Below, piece by piece: positions 17,582 through 26,467 of a stretch of 55,011 nt of DNA. Where the stretch lies: the NCBI GenBank assembly GCA_011369445.1, contig DRQF01000056.1, forward strand, positions 1 through 55,011, written 5' to 3'. Numbering within the stretch: the first letter of the stretch is position 1; every line of letters begins with the position of its first letter. The notes below the pieces were generated by a model. The model had not been told where the DNA came from and searched no databases. It saw only the letters and a list, made by a program, of their open reading frames with translations. The DNA is from Planctomycetota bacterium (GTDB lineage: Bacteria > Planctomycetota > GCA-002687715 > DRQF01). A program made the position numbers and the translations under genes.

Positions 17582-20500
17582 ATGAGCCAGATGAAGAAGG
17601 ATCTCTACGGGCGACACCAGATGGCGCCTCCGGCCACGGTCGAGTCCGGAGACCTCGACGCCGTTCCGGCGGCCCGCGTGACCTTCTTCACTCCCGCCAC
17701 GGCAGGACTCGTGGTGCTCTTGGCCGGCCTCACGTTGGGGCTTGCGGAATGGGGGTTCGGTCGCGCCGTGGCCGCGGGTCGCAACGAGCCAAACGGTCTT
17801 TTTCGATTCATCATGACGACGCTCCTCCTTCCCTCCGGAGTTCTGGGCTTCGGACTCTGGGGGACAGTGGCAATCCTGCGCCGCCTCTCGACGCGCGCTG
17901 CACGCTCATGCGGCGCGGCCCTGACCTTCGTTGTGGTCGCCGCCGCCGCGACTTGGTTCAACTGGAGGTTGTTTGACGGGAACTGGGCCAGAACCTGGAA
18001 CCACATCGAGTGGATTCGGTGGTCCGCGCGCCTGCTTTGTGTGTTGCTGGCCGCAGCGTGGGTGGCATGGTTCTTTCAGTTCGCATTCCGCGAGGCGCCT
18101 CGTCGATCGGTCGCATCGCGCATCGCCTGGCCCCTCGTCCTCGCATCCTGCGCTCTCGGAGCTCATTGGATCAATCTGCACTACTACGCCGAGGGATACG
18201 CCGATCAGCACGCACTGTTGTCCCTCGTCGAGTTCGCCATCCACATCCTTTTCTGGATCGAAATCCTTGGCCTCCTCCAGGACCGGGCTCCACGGTCCGC
18301 CGTTCTCGTGGGCTTGGTCCTCGCGGCGGGCGTCGCGGGCGGCCTCCTGTGGCAGGTGCGATTGCGTCGAACCGTTGCCGTCCACGCCCTCAGGTCTCGG
18401 GCGGCCGAGGGGCGCTTCCCCGTCACGCGTCGCGTCGCGCCCCTCGTCGAACGCCTCCTCCTCGAGCGACTGGCCCGCCTCCGCCCGCTTCCCGTGGGCG
18501 ACGTCGCGGACCTCATGCGTCGTGCATTCCCAAAGGGCGCACCGGCTGCCGATCTGGACGCTCTTCTTTCCCCGGAACGCCGCAAGTTCAACGTCGTCAT
18601 CATCGCCGCGGACACTTTGCGCGCGGACGTGGTGGGTCCTGACGAGACCGGTCGCACCATCACTCCGAACATCGACCGACTCGCGGAATCGAGCGTCACG
18701 TTTCGAAGGTCCTACACCCCCTACCCCACGAGCAAGTACGCCTATTCGAGCATGTTGACGGGCTACTACCCCAGGTGGACACCGGCGCGTGCCGCAACCC
18801 TCGACGGAGCGTTCAAGCTCCCCGCGGATCTCTCCTTGGCCGAGGTCCTCAGGGAAGAGGGATGGGCCACCTGGGCGGTCACCGCGTTCAATCGGGCAGG
18901 GATCGCCAATCGCGTCACCTTCGGTCACACGACCGACGGATTCGAGGTCTTCAATCCGGCACGCAACGAGACAGGGCTGCAGGCGCCGGCCGTCACCTCA
19001 TGGGCCATGAAACTCATCGACGAGCGCCCCACCGAGCGTCCGTTCTTCCTATGGGTCCACTATCTCGACCCTCACGATGCCTATCGCCCCCATCCGGAAT
19101 TCGACTTCGGAAACTCGCCGTGGGATCTCTACCGCGGAGAGGTGGCGTACATGGACCACCACATGCAGCCGCTCATCGATCGGCTCGTCGAGGGGGACCT
19201 GAGTCGCAACACCATCGTCGTTTTTCTGGCGGACCACGGAGAGTCCTTCAGCGAGCATTTCGCCACGTTCCACAACAACAACCTCTTCGAGGAGGAGATT
19301 CGCGTTCCTCTCTACGTGAAGGCCCCGGGGCTTGCCCATCGAAACGTCGAAGCCATGGCGAACATCGTCGACGTCTGCCCCACCCTCCTCTCGCTGCTCG
19401 GAGTCAAGGATCACCACCCGCGCATGGGCCGTGACCTCACAGGCCTACTTGCGGGGCAGACTCGGGAGACGGACTGGGTTGACTTCAGCTACTCGGAGCT
19501 CTTTCCCCGGAGCCGACTTTCCGGCAAGGAGATGCAGCGCTGCCTCGTTTTCGACGGCCTCAAGCTCATCCGCTATGCGGGAGACCCCTCCGCGCAGGTC
19601 TATGACCTGCTGTCTGATCCTTTGGAACTCCAGGACGTCTTCGACCCGGAGCAGCCGGCTCAGCAACGCGCGCTCGGTTTCATGCAGGCTTTGGACCGGC
19701 GCATCGATGGTTTCTTGAACGCGGTGGACGATCGGAAGGACGTCGAAGCCCACAGGGTCGCGCAGATGGACGCAGTCATCACGGCTCTGGAGAACGACGA
19801 CCCGACCGACGACGATCGGGCCGTGGCCGACTTTCTCCGGCTCACCTTCGGGAAGGACCGCCGTTACGACGCCGCCGCCGCCGCGCTCTTCGGCTCGGCG
19901 CGATTAGCGCGTGTCCGGCGGGCTCTGAGCCGGCTCAGCCTCGACCCCCGGCGCAGCGAGATCTTCCGCGCCAACACCTTCGCCATCTTGACGGCCATTC
20001 CGGACAAGGACCTGACAGAGTACATGCGCCGCTGCGTGGCGGCTCCCTACCCACCGATTTCATGGGGCGCCAGCCGGTGGTTGGCCATGCACAAAGATCC
20101 GACCGGGCGCACCAAGCTTCTGGAGGGGTTCAGAAAAGGCCCCCCCGACTGGCGCTTCTATGCCGCCCCCGCCCTCGCACACATCGGCGAGGTCTCCGCC
20201 ACGCCGTATCTGTTGACGGCGCTGGATCTCATCGATTCCGTCGCGGTCACGGAAGCCATCGAAGCGCTCGATGCCCTGCGCTACGGGGAATTCTCACTGG
20301 AGGTCCTGGACCGTATCGACGCCTTCAGCGTGGCACTGCGACAACCCGGCCCCGAGTTGGCCGCGGCCCAGGTCGCGGCAGCTCGCAGTTCCGAAGCATC
20401 CACCCTCCTTCTGCTGCGCCTTGCGCGCTCCCAGGAGGCCGTCGTCCAGCGCAAGGCCCGGACGAGCCTCTTGCGGCGAATGACTGAGAAGCGGATGAAA

Positions 20501-21193
20501 GCCGGGCTGGCGATGACGGATCTGGAGATCCTGGCGGACACGGCAGCGCGAGACCAACACTTTGACGAGGCCGTGCGCTTCTACCGCGAGACTGTGAAGG
20601 CCGCTTACGACCTTCGATTCGAACACCCCCTTTTGAAGATTCATTTCGCGCGGCTCCTCGCGGTCACGGGTGACACCGCGGGGGCTCGAACCACGTTGGC
20701 GCCCTTGCTCGGCCCCGAACCTTCCGCTTGGGTCAGGCGATACGCCCGAGGGCTCGATCGAGTTCTCGAAGCGCGGGCACCGGTGATCGTCGAACCCTCC
20801 ACGGCGAAACTGGAAGCCCGCGTCCTCGACCGTATCGAGAACATGGAATGGATCGGCCGTCCCGTCGTTGCGAGAGTCCAGGTGCGCAACACGGGCAAGA
20901 CCCCGATTCCGGGGGGACCTTGGTTTCACGGGTTGCGGATGGGAATCGTTTTTCGCGATCTCGCGACCGGCAACCTCCTCGTCCCGCCGGGGGATCAATA
21001 CATGCTGCACCGATTCCTTCCGCGAGGAGGCATCCCCGCGGGCGAATCGGTCGAGATCATCGTGCCGGGCATAGGCCCCGGGCAGGTCGGGGAATTCGCA
21101 CCGGTCCTTTTCCTCAGCCGGCGGCCGTGGTTCTCCGAGGACCTGGTCGAACTCCAGGTGTTACCGACGATCCGAGTGGGAAAGATCAAATGA
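17582..21193 (+). CDS. membrane sulfatase-fold hydrolase/transferase with HEAT/TPR C-terminus
   Basis: 1203 residues. About six transmembrane helices fill residues 25-270, followed by an alkaline-phosphatase/sulfatase domain from ~335 to ~690. VVIIAADTLRAD is the first metal site and DPHDAYRPH and FLADHGESF are later metal or substrate sites. The nucleophile region reads YPTSKYAYSSMLTG. It keeps the MLTG but not the Cys/Ser-x-Pro-x-Arg sulfatase motif, so formylglycine formation is unlikely and a Ser or Thr nucleophile more plausible. The C-terminal half has helical HEAT-like and TPR-like repeats (~760-1060) and a final beta domain. I read it as an envelope phospho- or sulfo-group enzyme. Its stop overlaps the downstream phosphatase start (ATGA). 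Confidence 0.75.
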   Translation: MSQMKKDLYGRHQMAPPATVESGDLDAVPAARVTFFTPATAGLVVLLAGLTLGLAEWGFGRAVAAGRNEPNGLFRFIMTTLLLPSGVLGFGLWGTVAILRRLSTRAARSCGAALTFVVVAAAATWFNWRLFDGNWARTWNHIEWIRWSARLLCVLLAAAWVAWFFQFAFREAPRRSVASRIAWPLVLASCALGAHWINLHYYAEGYADQHALLSLVEFAIHILFWIEILGLLQDRAPRSAVLVGLVLAAGVAGGLLWQVRLRRTVAVHALRSRAAEGRFPVTRRVAPLVERLLLERLARLRPLPVGDVADLMRRAFPKGAPAADLDALLSPERRKFNVVIIAADTLRADVVGPDETGRTITPNIDRLAESSVTFRRSYTPYPTSKYAYSSMLTGYYPRWTPARAATLDGAFKLPADLSLAEVLREEGWATWAVTAFNRAGIANRVTFGHTTDGFEVFNPARNETGLQAPAVTSWAMKLIDERPTERPFFLWVHYLDPHDAYRPHPEFDFGNSPWDLYRGEVAYMDHHMQPLIDRLVEGDLSRNTIVVFLADHGESFSEHFATFHNNNLFEEEIRVPLYVKAPGLAHRNVEAMANIVDVCPTLLSLLGVKDHHPRMGRDLTGLLAGQTRETDWVDFSYSELFPRSRLSGKEMQRCLVFDGLKLIRYAGDPSAQVYDLLSDPLELQDVFDPEQPAQQRALGFMQALDRRIDGFLNAVDDRKDVEAHRVAQMDAVITALENDDPTDDDRAVADFLRLTFGKDRRYDAAAAALFGSARLARVRRALSRLSLDPRRSEIFRANTFAILTAIPDKDLTEYMRRCVAAPYPPISWGASRWLAMHKDPTGRTKLLEGFRKGPPDWRFYAAPALAHIGEVSATPYLLTALDLIDSVAVTEAIEALDALRYGEFSLEVLDRIDAFSVALRQPGPELAAAQVAAARSSEASTLLLLRLARSQEAVVQRKARTSLLRRMTEKRMKAGLAMTDLEILADTAARDQHFDEAVRFYRETVKAAYDLRFEHPLLKIHFARLLAVTGDTAGARTTLAPLLGPEPSAWVRRYARGLDRVLEARAPVIVEPSTAKLEARVLDRIENMEWIGRPVVARVQVRNTGKTPIPGGPWFHGLRMGIVFRDLATGNLLVPPGDQYMLHRFLPRGGIPAGESVEIIVPGIGPGQVGEFAPVLFLSRRPWFSEDLVELQVLPTIRVGKIK

Positions 21194-21669
21194 CCGCGAA
21201 GCTCAACGTTCTCTTCGTATGCACCGGCAACATCTGCCGCTCCCCGACGGCCGAATACGTTCTGCGGGCCAAAGCTCTCGCGCGGGGATGGAGCGACGAG
21301 GACCTCAACATCGCATCGGCCGGAACGAACCCGTGGAGTCGAGGTCGTGGGGCGGATTCCCGCTCCGCTGCCGCCGCGCGGTCACGCGGATACGATCTCT
21401 CGGGACACGTCGCGCGTCCCGTCGAGCCGGAGGACTTCCAGCTCTTTGATTTCATCCTCTGCATGGACGGCTCGAACATCGAGATCATGGAGAGCATCCG
21501 ACCGCGGAGCTTCTCTGGGACCCTCGAGCTTTTCCTCGAATACGGTTCCGGCGACGGGCCGCGAGAGGTCCCGGACCCGTACGTCGGCGAAGCCGGCTTC
21601 GAACGGGTCCTGGACCTGATCGAGGATGCGAGCGAAGGATTCCTGGACACGCTCGAATCCCGCGGGTGA
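21190..21669 (+). CDS. low-molecular-weight protein tyrosine phosphatase
   Basis: 159 residues. The N-terminal P-loop VLFVCTGNICRSPTAE contains the CX5R catalytic signature, and VPDPYV supplies the general-acid Asp-Pro. Length and order match the family. Bacterial members often sit in exopolysaccharide clusters and dephosphorylate tyrosine kinases, and here the neighbours are a glycosyltransferase and a sulfatase-fold envelope enzyme. The ATG at 21190 overlaps the stop of the preceding gene as ATGA. The frame is open much further upstream, but that part is a shadow of the sulfatase gene. Confidence 0.93.
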   Translation: MTAKLNVLFVCTGNICRSPTAEYVLRAKALARGWSDEDLNIASAGTNPWSRGRGADSRSAAAARSRGYDLSGHVARPVEPEDFQLFDFILCMDGSNIEIMESIRPRSFSGTLELFLEYGSGDGPREVPDPYVGEAGFERVLDLIEDASEGFLDTLESRG

Positions 21670-21688
21670 GGTCTCTCCTCGGACAACC

Positions 21689-23881
21689 TCAGCGGGCGGT
21701 GAGTTCCTCCACGACCCACTGGGCGTTCATGAGCTTGTCGGTCACCCAAAGGACATAGCGAATATCGACACCGATGGACCGAGAATAGTCTTCGCTCCAC
21801 TGGTAGTCGTTGATGGTGGCCTCGAAACAGCGATCGAAGTTGACCCCCACCAGTCTCCCCTTGCCGTCCATCACGGGCGACCCCGAATTGCCTCCGGTCG
21901 TGTCCGTGTCGTAGAGAATCCCCACCGGGACATCCCCGAGTTCAGGTGAGGCGTAGTCCCCGAAATCCTTGGATTCCCAAAGCTTCACGAGACGTTCCGG
22001 AGCGTTGAACGGTTCCTCTCCCCGATTCTTCTCGACCACCCCCCGGAGCGTCGTGATCGGCTTCGACCAAACGGCGTCGCGAGGTGAGTACCCGCGGATG
22101 TGGCCCGTCGTCATGCGAAGCGTGCTGTTGGCGTCGGGACAGAAATTCTCCTGTCGGAAGAGCTGGCGCGCCGCGATGTAGCGCGCCATCACGGGATCGA
22201 GTTTGCCTCGCCTCACCCCGGCACTGCGACGGAAATTCTGCACGGGGTCCTGAATGATGAACGAGAGTTCCACGAAGGGATCCCCACCGCGAAGGACTTC
22301 CTCCGGTCGTTTCTGAATCATCTCTTCCATCGTCGCCGGATCGAAAAGGTGGGACTTCGCATAGACCGCCCGAGCGACAGCCAGGGCGTCTCGCCCCTTC
22401 CCCTCGGGGCCATGTCGTTCCATCCACGACAGAACCTCGGCCAGCCAATCCGTGTCCTCCTGGGCATCGGCGACGGCCACGATCCGCCGCAAGATGGCGG
22501 CCAGGATGCGTGCATCCACGTCCTCGTAATGGGTGGCCAGCATGCTCTCCCACCGTGCCCTGCGCTTGTCCTCCGCGCCGTCCCTCCAGATGGCCGGCCG
22601 TCGCCCGTTCGCCCTCATCCGGAGCGCAGCGCCCGACATCACATCCTGCGCCAAGACCATCCCCTTACAGTCCCGGGTCAAGCGCCCCAGGAGATGGGGT
22701 TCCACGCCCTCGGCGAGGACCTCCCGATAGATGGCCTCGAGGTCTCCCAGCACGTCGCCGATCTGTTTTCCGCGCGCCGGATCGGCTTCGATGTAGTCCA
22801 TCATCTCCAGCTCTTCGGTGCGGCGCTTTTGAACAAGGCCGAGACGTTTCATCCCGAGAAGCTTGCCGCGGAAGTTCTTCTCGACGTTGGCCTTCCCCTT
22901 GATCTCCGGGGAAAGAGCGAGAGCGACCGCCGGATCCTTCGCGGACGCTTCCTCCATGATGTCGATCTCCTCGGCGAAGAGGCCCGAGTAGAAGGGAAGA
23001 CGGATGCGCTCCTCCACCTCGAGAAACCAGGAACTCTGGTGACGATAGGTTCGCCCCGGATAGCCGAGGAGAAAGACGGCGTCGCCCTCGGAGACCCCCT
23101 TCGGGTTCACCCGCAACCAGCGCTTGGGGTGGAAGGGAACGTTGTCCGGACTGTAGACGGCTGGAGTCCCGTCGGGGGCGACATAGGCGCGCAGAAACGC
23201 GAAATCACCCGTGTGCCTGGGCCAGACCCAGTTGTCTTCCTCCCCCCCGTACTCGCCCACGGCACGGGGAGGGACGCAGACGAGGCGCACGTCGCGGATC
23301 ACCTGATAGAGGAACAGGACGTAGCTCGAGCCCTGAAACATCTCGGAGACCTCGGCCGTGAGACCTTTGTTCTCCTTTTCCGCTTCCTTGGAGATCCGCG
23401 CCATCGCCTCACGAACGGCGCGACTGCGGCCCGCGGGATCCTCGACTTTCTCGGCGGCCTCGAGAACCTGGGCCGAAACGTCCCTGTACCCCACGGTGAT
23501 GCGACAGGTGTATCCGCGGGCGGATCGCTCATCCTTCCTGTCCTTAGCCGCGAATCCATCCCGTAGATAGTTCTTCTCCGGGGTGCTGATGGACTGCACG
23601 CCGCGGAAGGCAACGTGGTGATTGGTGAGGATCAATCCGTCAGAGGACACGAAGGAACCCGTGGCGCCGCCGACGCGACACACGGCATCGACGAGGCTCG
23701 CCCGCGACGAGTTCCAGATCTCGGAGGCGGGGATCTCGATGCCCTTCGCTTTCAGATCGAGACTTGCGATGCGACTGAGGGGCCACTGTCCCTCTTCGCC
23801 CCGTCCCGGACGGAAACCCAAAGTGACGAGAAGAACGAGACCGACCAGAAAAGCGCAGCGGCGAAACGATGAGGTGGACAT
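21689..23881 (-). CDS. family S46 dipeptidyl peptidase (DPP7/DPP11-like)
   Basis: 730 residues with a signal peptide (residues 1-28). The chymotrypsin-type double barrel carries the S46 triad: His in TNHHVAF (residue 89), Asp in DNWVWPRHTGDF, and Ser in GGNSGSPV (residue 666). The residue 18 positions after the Ser is Arg (NFDR). In Porphyromonas enzymes this position is Arg in DPP11, which prefers Asp/Glu at P1, and Gly in DPP7. The two Cys that flank the His in those enzymes are absent here. Periplasmic release of N-terminal dipeptides is the expected activity. The start at 23881 has GGAG eight bases upstream. Confidence 0.92.
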   Translation of the reverse strand: MSTSSFRRCAFLVGLVLLVTLGFRPGRGEEGQWPLSRIASLDLKAKGIEIPASEIWNSSRASLVDAVCRVGGATGSFVSSDGLILTNHHVAFRGVQSISTPEKNYLRDGFAAKDRKDERSARGYTCRITVGYRDVSAQVLEAAEKVEDPAGRSRAVREAMARISKEAEKENKGLTAEVSEMFQGSSYVLFLYQVIRDVRLVCVPPRAVGEYGGEEDNWVWPRHTGDFAFLRAYVAPDGTPAVYSPDNVPFHPKRWLRVNPKGVSEGDAVFLLGYPGRTYRHQSSWFLEVEERIRLPFYSGLFAEEIDIMEEASAKDPAVALALSPEIKGKANVEKNFRGKLLGMKRLGLVQKRRTEELEMMDYIEADPARGKQIGDVLGDLEAIYREVLAEGVEPHLLGRLTRDCKGMVLAQDVMSGAALRMRANGRRPAIWRDGAEDKRRARWESMLATHYEDVDARILAAILRRIVAVADAQEDTDWLAEVLSWMERHGPEGKGRDALAVARAVYAKSHLFDPATMEEMIQKRPEEVLRGGDPFVELSFIIQDPVQNFRRSAGVRRGKLDPVMARYIAARQLFRQENFCPDANSTLRMTTGHIRGYSPRDAVWSKPITTLRGVVEKNRGEEPFNAPERLVKLWESKDFGDYASPELGDVPVGILYDTDTTGGNSGSPVMDGKGRLVGVNFDRCFEATINDYQWSEDYSRSIGVDIRYVLWVTDKLMNAQWVVEELTAR

Positions 23882-23955
23882 GGATTCTTTCTCCGACGAG
23901 TAGGTCGAAAGCGTAACCCAAAGTGGGACATCGAGCCACGAGAGCCCCGACGCCG

Positions 23956-26208
23956 TCAATCCAAAGCGGACGCCACGTCGCGAATCTCATCTTCGCTCAG
24001 CCGATGCAACTGATGGAGAAGCGTCCGGTCCTTCCGCAGCGAGGGAAACTCATCCAAGCGCCGGTCCAATTCCGCGAGGAACCGCTCCAAGAGTCGACGG
24101 TAGCCACGGCTGTGGGGACCGACCTCGGCGGTCCGCGGGAGTGCCGCGACCATCTCAGCCAAGACGAGGTGAGGGGATACGCCGTGAACGAGGGCATGCG
24201 CCTCCGCGGACTCCTCGAGGTAGGACATGATCCCCTCGGCGGTGAAACCTCCCTGAAGCGCCAGCAGGAGGTTGGAAAGGATGTGATCGCCGAGGGGGAG
24301 AAACTCCAGGGCATCGAAGAGGTGTCCCACTTCATGGGCGTGAACGTTCTCGACGACGGGGAGCCGTCCGTGGAGCTGGAAAGCTCTCCAACGCAGGGCC
24401 ATGGCCGCATCCAGCGGGAGAGCGACGCTCTGGCGCTCGCGCCCCCCGTGAGCCTCCAGGCCCTGAGTCGCCTCGAGCCGCTGCCTCTGCCGCGCCGTGA
24501 GGGCTTGGACATCCCTGGACAACCGACCGGCCCAGGGTCGCAACACGTCGAGGTCGAGATAGTAGCTGCGAAGCAGCGCACGCCCCGCGGACTCGCCGAA
24601 CAGGTCCTCCTTGGGGCGGATGCGAACGGCCTCACCGACCCAGCCTCGGATTCCACGCTCGTCGGGCCATCCCTCGGGTCTCTCTTCGAGGGGCCCCTTG
24701 ACGACGTTCATCAGGAGAGCCTGGCTCATGCCTCCGGCCAGACGCCCGGCGAACATCACCTGACCGTGGCGGCCGAGATAGGCATTGAGGCTGCCCGCGG
24801 GACGCCGCGAGCTGTCGAGGATCTCCCCCACGAAAGGGAAACTTCGCAGAGGCTCGTCGTTTCCCAGTTTCTCACCGGTCTCCTTCGCCACAATTCGCCC
24901 CATCGCCCTCATGAAGATGCCGAGGTCGGAGCCAGCGCCCGGGTGCAATCCCGCCTCGACCTCATCCGCGAACAGCTCGAGTTTGGAGAGAGCTCTGAGG
25001 TGTGACCGCAGGGCTCGGACCACCTCGTGCGCCGCGTCGTCGACGGCCGATTGAGGGAGTGCGCGAACGAGGTCCAAGGCCTCCTCCTGCCATCCAGCCC
25101 GATCGAGGAACTGCAGCCACAAAGCCAGCGGAACGGCTTCGGCCTCAGCGGGCGACGCGAGGCAGCGGACAATCCGCGCGGGCCCGGGCGCCAGCTCCGT
25201 CGCCGGGACGCCCAACGCCCGCACCCACAGCGAGCACGCACCGGGCTCCCTTTCGGCGACGAGACCTCGAAGCTGCCTGGAGATATCGGGGGTCACGACG
25301 CCCTTCTCCACGACGGCCCTCAGCCGCGCGAGCTCCTCGCGACGATCGCGAACGACCCGGCTCAATCGAGCCCGTACCCGAGGGGCCGGCCCGACGTCGG
25401 GCCACTCCTCGACGTAGCGCTCGAGACGATCTCTCGCCAGCAGGCGCATGGCCCTGGAGTCCGAATCCGCCAGCCAATCCAGGAGTCGCTCGACGACTCC
25501 TTCGTCCTCCGGGGCCACATCGAGAGCCTGGGAGAGGGCCTCGAATTCACTCAGACGTTCTCCGCGTGCCTCGGAGATTCCGGCCAGCGCCACCCAGGCC
25601 TGGGCCGAGGAGAGTCGATCGAGCCTCGCCGCGTAGCGCAGTTCGACCTCGGCGAGATCGAAGTCCTGGAGAGCCGCCAGGGCTCTCCCTTTGAGCTGAT
25701 GCGCCAGCGCGTGACGGGGGTCCAACTCCAACGCGGCGTCGATGTAGGGAAGCGCCCTTGCGGGGCGTCCCTCGGCCAGTTCGGTCCACGCCATGCCGTA
25801 GACGCCCCAAACCCAATCCGGCGCCAGATCGCGGGCGCGCTTGAACTCCACCCTTTGGTCCTCCACGCGGTGCAAGAGGCGCCCGTAGAGGTAGTGCCAG
25901 AGCGGGTCGCGGGGCGCGGCGGCGCAAAGACCCCGATACTCCCTCGCCAAGTCCTCTCTCTCGTGGCCCGCCATCCGGAGGTTTTGGAGGGCGCGATGAA
26001 CGGCGACGCTGCGGGGGGCCCGAGCAAGCAGAGATTCGAGGAGTGCGCGGGCCGCTTCCACCTGTCCTCGCCGTACGAGGTCGCGGGCCTCATCGACTTG
26101 TTGAACGAGAGACGGTGGGTCGGGATCGGGCACGCGCGTCGAGGGAGACACGCACCCCCAGAACGCGACCAACAACACCACCGCCCCATGTCGAAGGCCG
26201 AACCGCAT
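23956..26208 (-). CDS. TPR lipoprotein with HEVGH metallopeptidase-like domain
   Basis: 750 residues. The N-terminus MRFGLRHGAVVLLVAFWGC is a lipoprotein signal with Cys 19. TPR-type helical repeats cover about 35-250 (RALLESLLARAPRSVAVHRA, ALPYIDAALELDPRHALAHQ), then a helical middle. The C-terminal ~200 residues contain VHAHEVGHLFDAL, an HExxH zinc motif, and a downstream acidic helix SYLEESAEAHAL that could supply a third Glu ligand as in gluzincins. I do not recognise a named peptidase family. The ATG at 26208 has GGAGG eight bases upstream and a perfect TATAAT just before. Likely an outer-membrane-anchored periplasmic protease or a scaffold derived from one. Confidence 0.72.
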   Translation of the reverse strand: MRFGLRHGAVVLLVAFWGCVSPSTRVPDPDPPSLVQQVDEARDLVRRGQVEAARALLESLLARAPRSVAVHRALQNLRMAGHEREDLAREYRGLCAAAPRDPLWHYLYGRLLHRVEDQRVEFKRARDLAPDWVWGVYGMAWTELAEGRPARALPYIDAALELDPRHALAHQLKGRALAALQDFDLAEVELRYAARLDRLSSAQAWVALAGISEARGERLSEFEALSQALDVAPEDEGVVERLLDWLADSDSRAMRLLARDRLERYVEEWPDVGPAPRVRARLSRVVRDRREELARLRAVVEKGVVTPDISRQLRGLVAEREPGACSLWVRALGVPATELAPGPARIVRCLASPAEAEAVPLALWLQFLDRAGWQEEALDLVRALPQSAVDDAAHEVVRALRSHLRALSKLELFADEVEAGLHPGAGSDLGIFMRAMGRIVAKETGEKLGNDEPLRSFPFVGEILDSSRRPAGSLNAYLGRHGQVMFAGRLAGGMSQALLMNVVKGPLEERPEGWPDERGIRGWVGEAVRIRPKEDLFGESAGRALLRSYYLDLDVLRPWAGRLSRDVQALTARQRQRLEATQGLEAHGGRERQSVALPLDAAMALRWRAFQLHGRLPVVENVHAHEVGHLFDALEFLPLGDHILSNLLLALQGGFTAEGIMSYLEESAEAHALVHGVSPHLVLAEMVAALPRTAEVGPHSRGYRRLLERFLAELDRRLDEFPSLRKDRTLLHQLHRLSEDEIRDVASALD

Positions 26209-26231
26209 GACGAGTCCTCCCCAGGCCGCGC

Positions 26232-26237
26232 ATTATA
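26232..26237 (-). promoter_or_regulatory. perfect -10 box (TATAAT) of the TPR lipoprotein gene
   Basis: TATAAT on the minus strand ends 23 bases before the ATG at 26208, so transcription would start roughly 17 bases before the ATG, leaving just enough for the GGGGAGG ribosome site. No good -35 box is seen. The remainder of 26238-26467 shows no gene. Confidence 0.5.
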
Positions 26238-26467
26238 GGGGCAAACGAGGGCCGCGTCGGATTTGGATTTCTCGTCTCCTTTGGCCTTTAAGAACCGTCT
26301 TGGTGGGTGGCAACAGGCGTAGGCGAGTTCGGCGGACGGGATCTTTGTTGGTCCACTTTCAAGCCGGGCCTTCGGGAACGAGTCGAGATCCGTCAGTGCC
26401 CCAGTAGAGGGCGCCCCGTCCGATCCGGACCGCCCACCCTGTTTGTCACCATCGCCCCGGTGGCGAT

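Noticed and set aside
20728-21189. N-terminal extension of the tyrosine phosphatase frame
   Set aside because: It lies wholly inside the sulfatase-fold gene in another frame; the P-loop needs the N-terminus at 21190.
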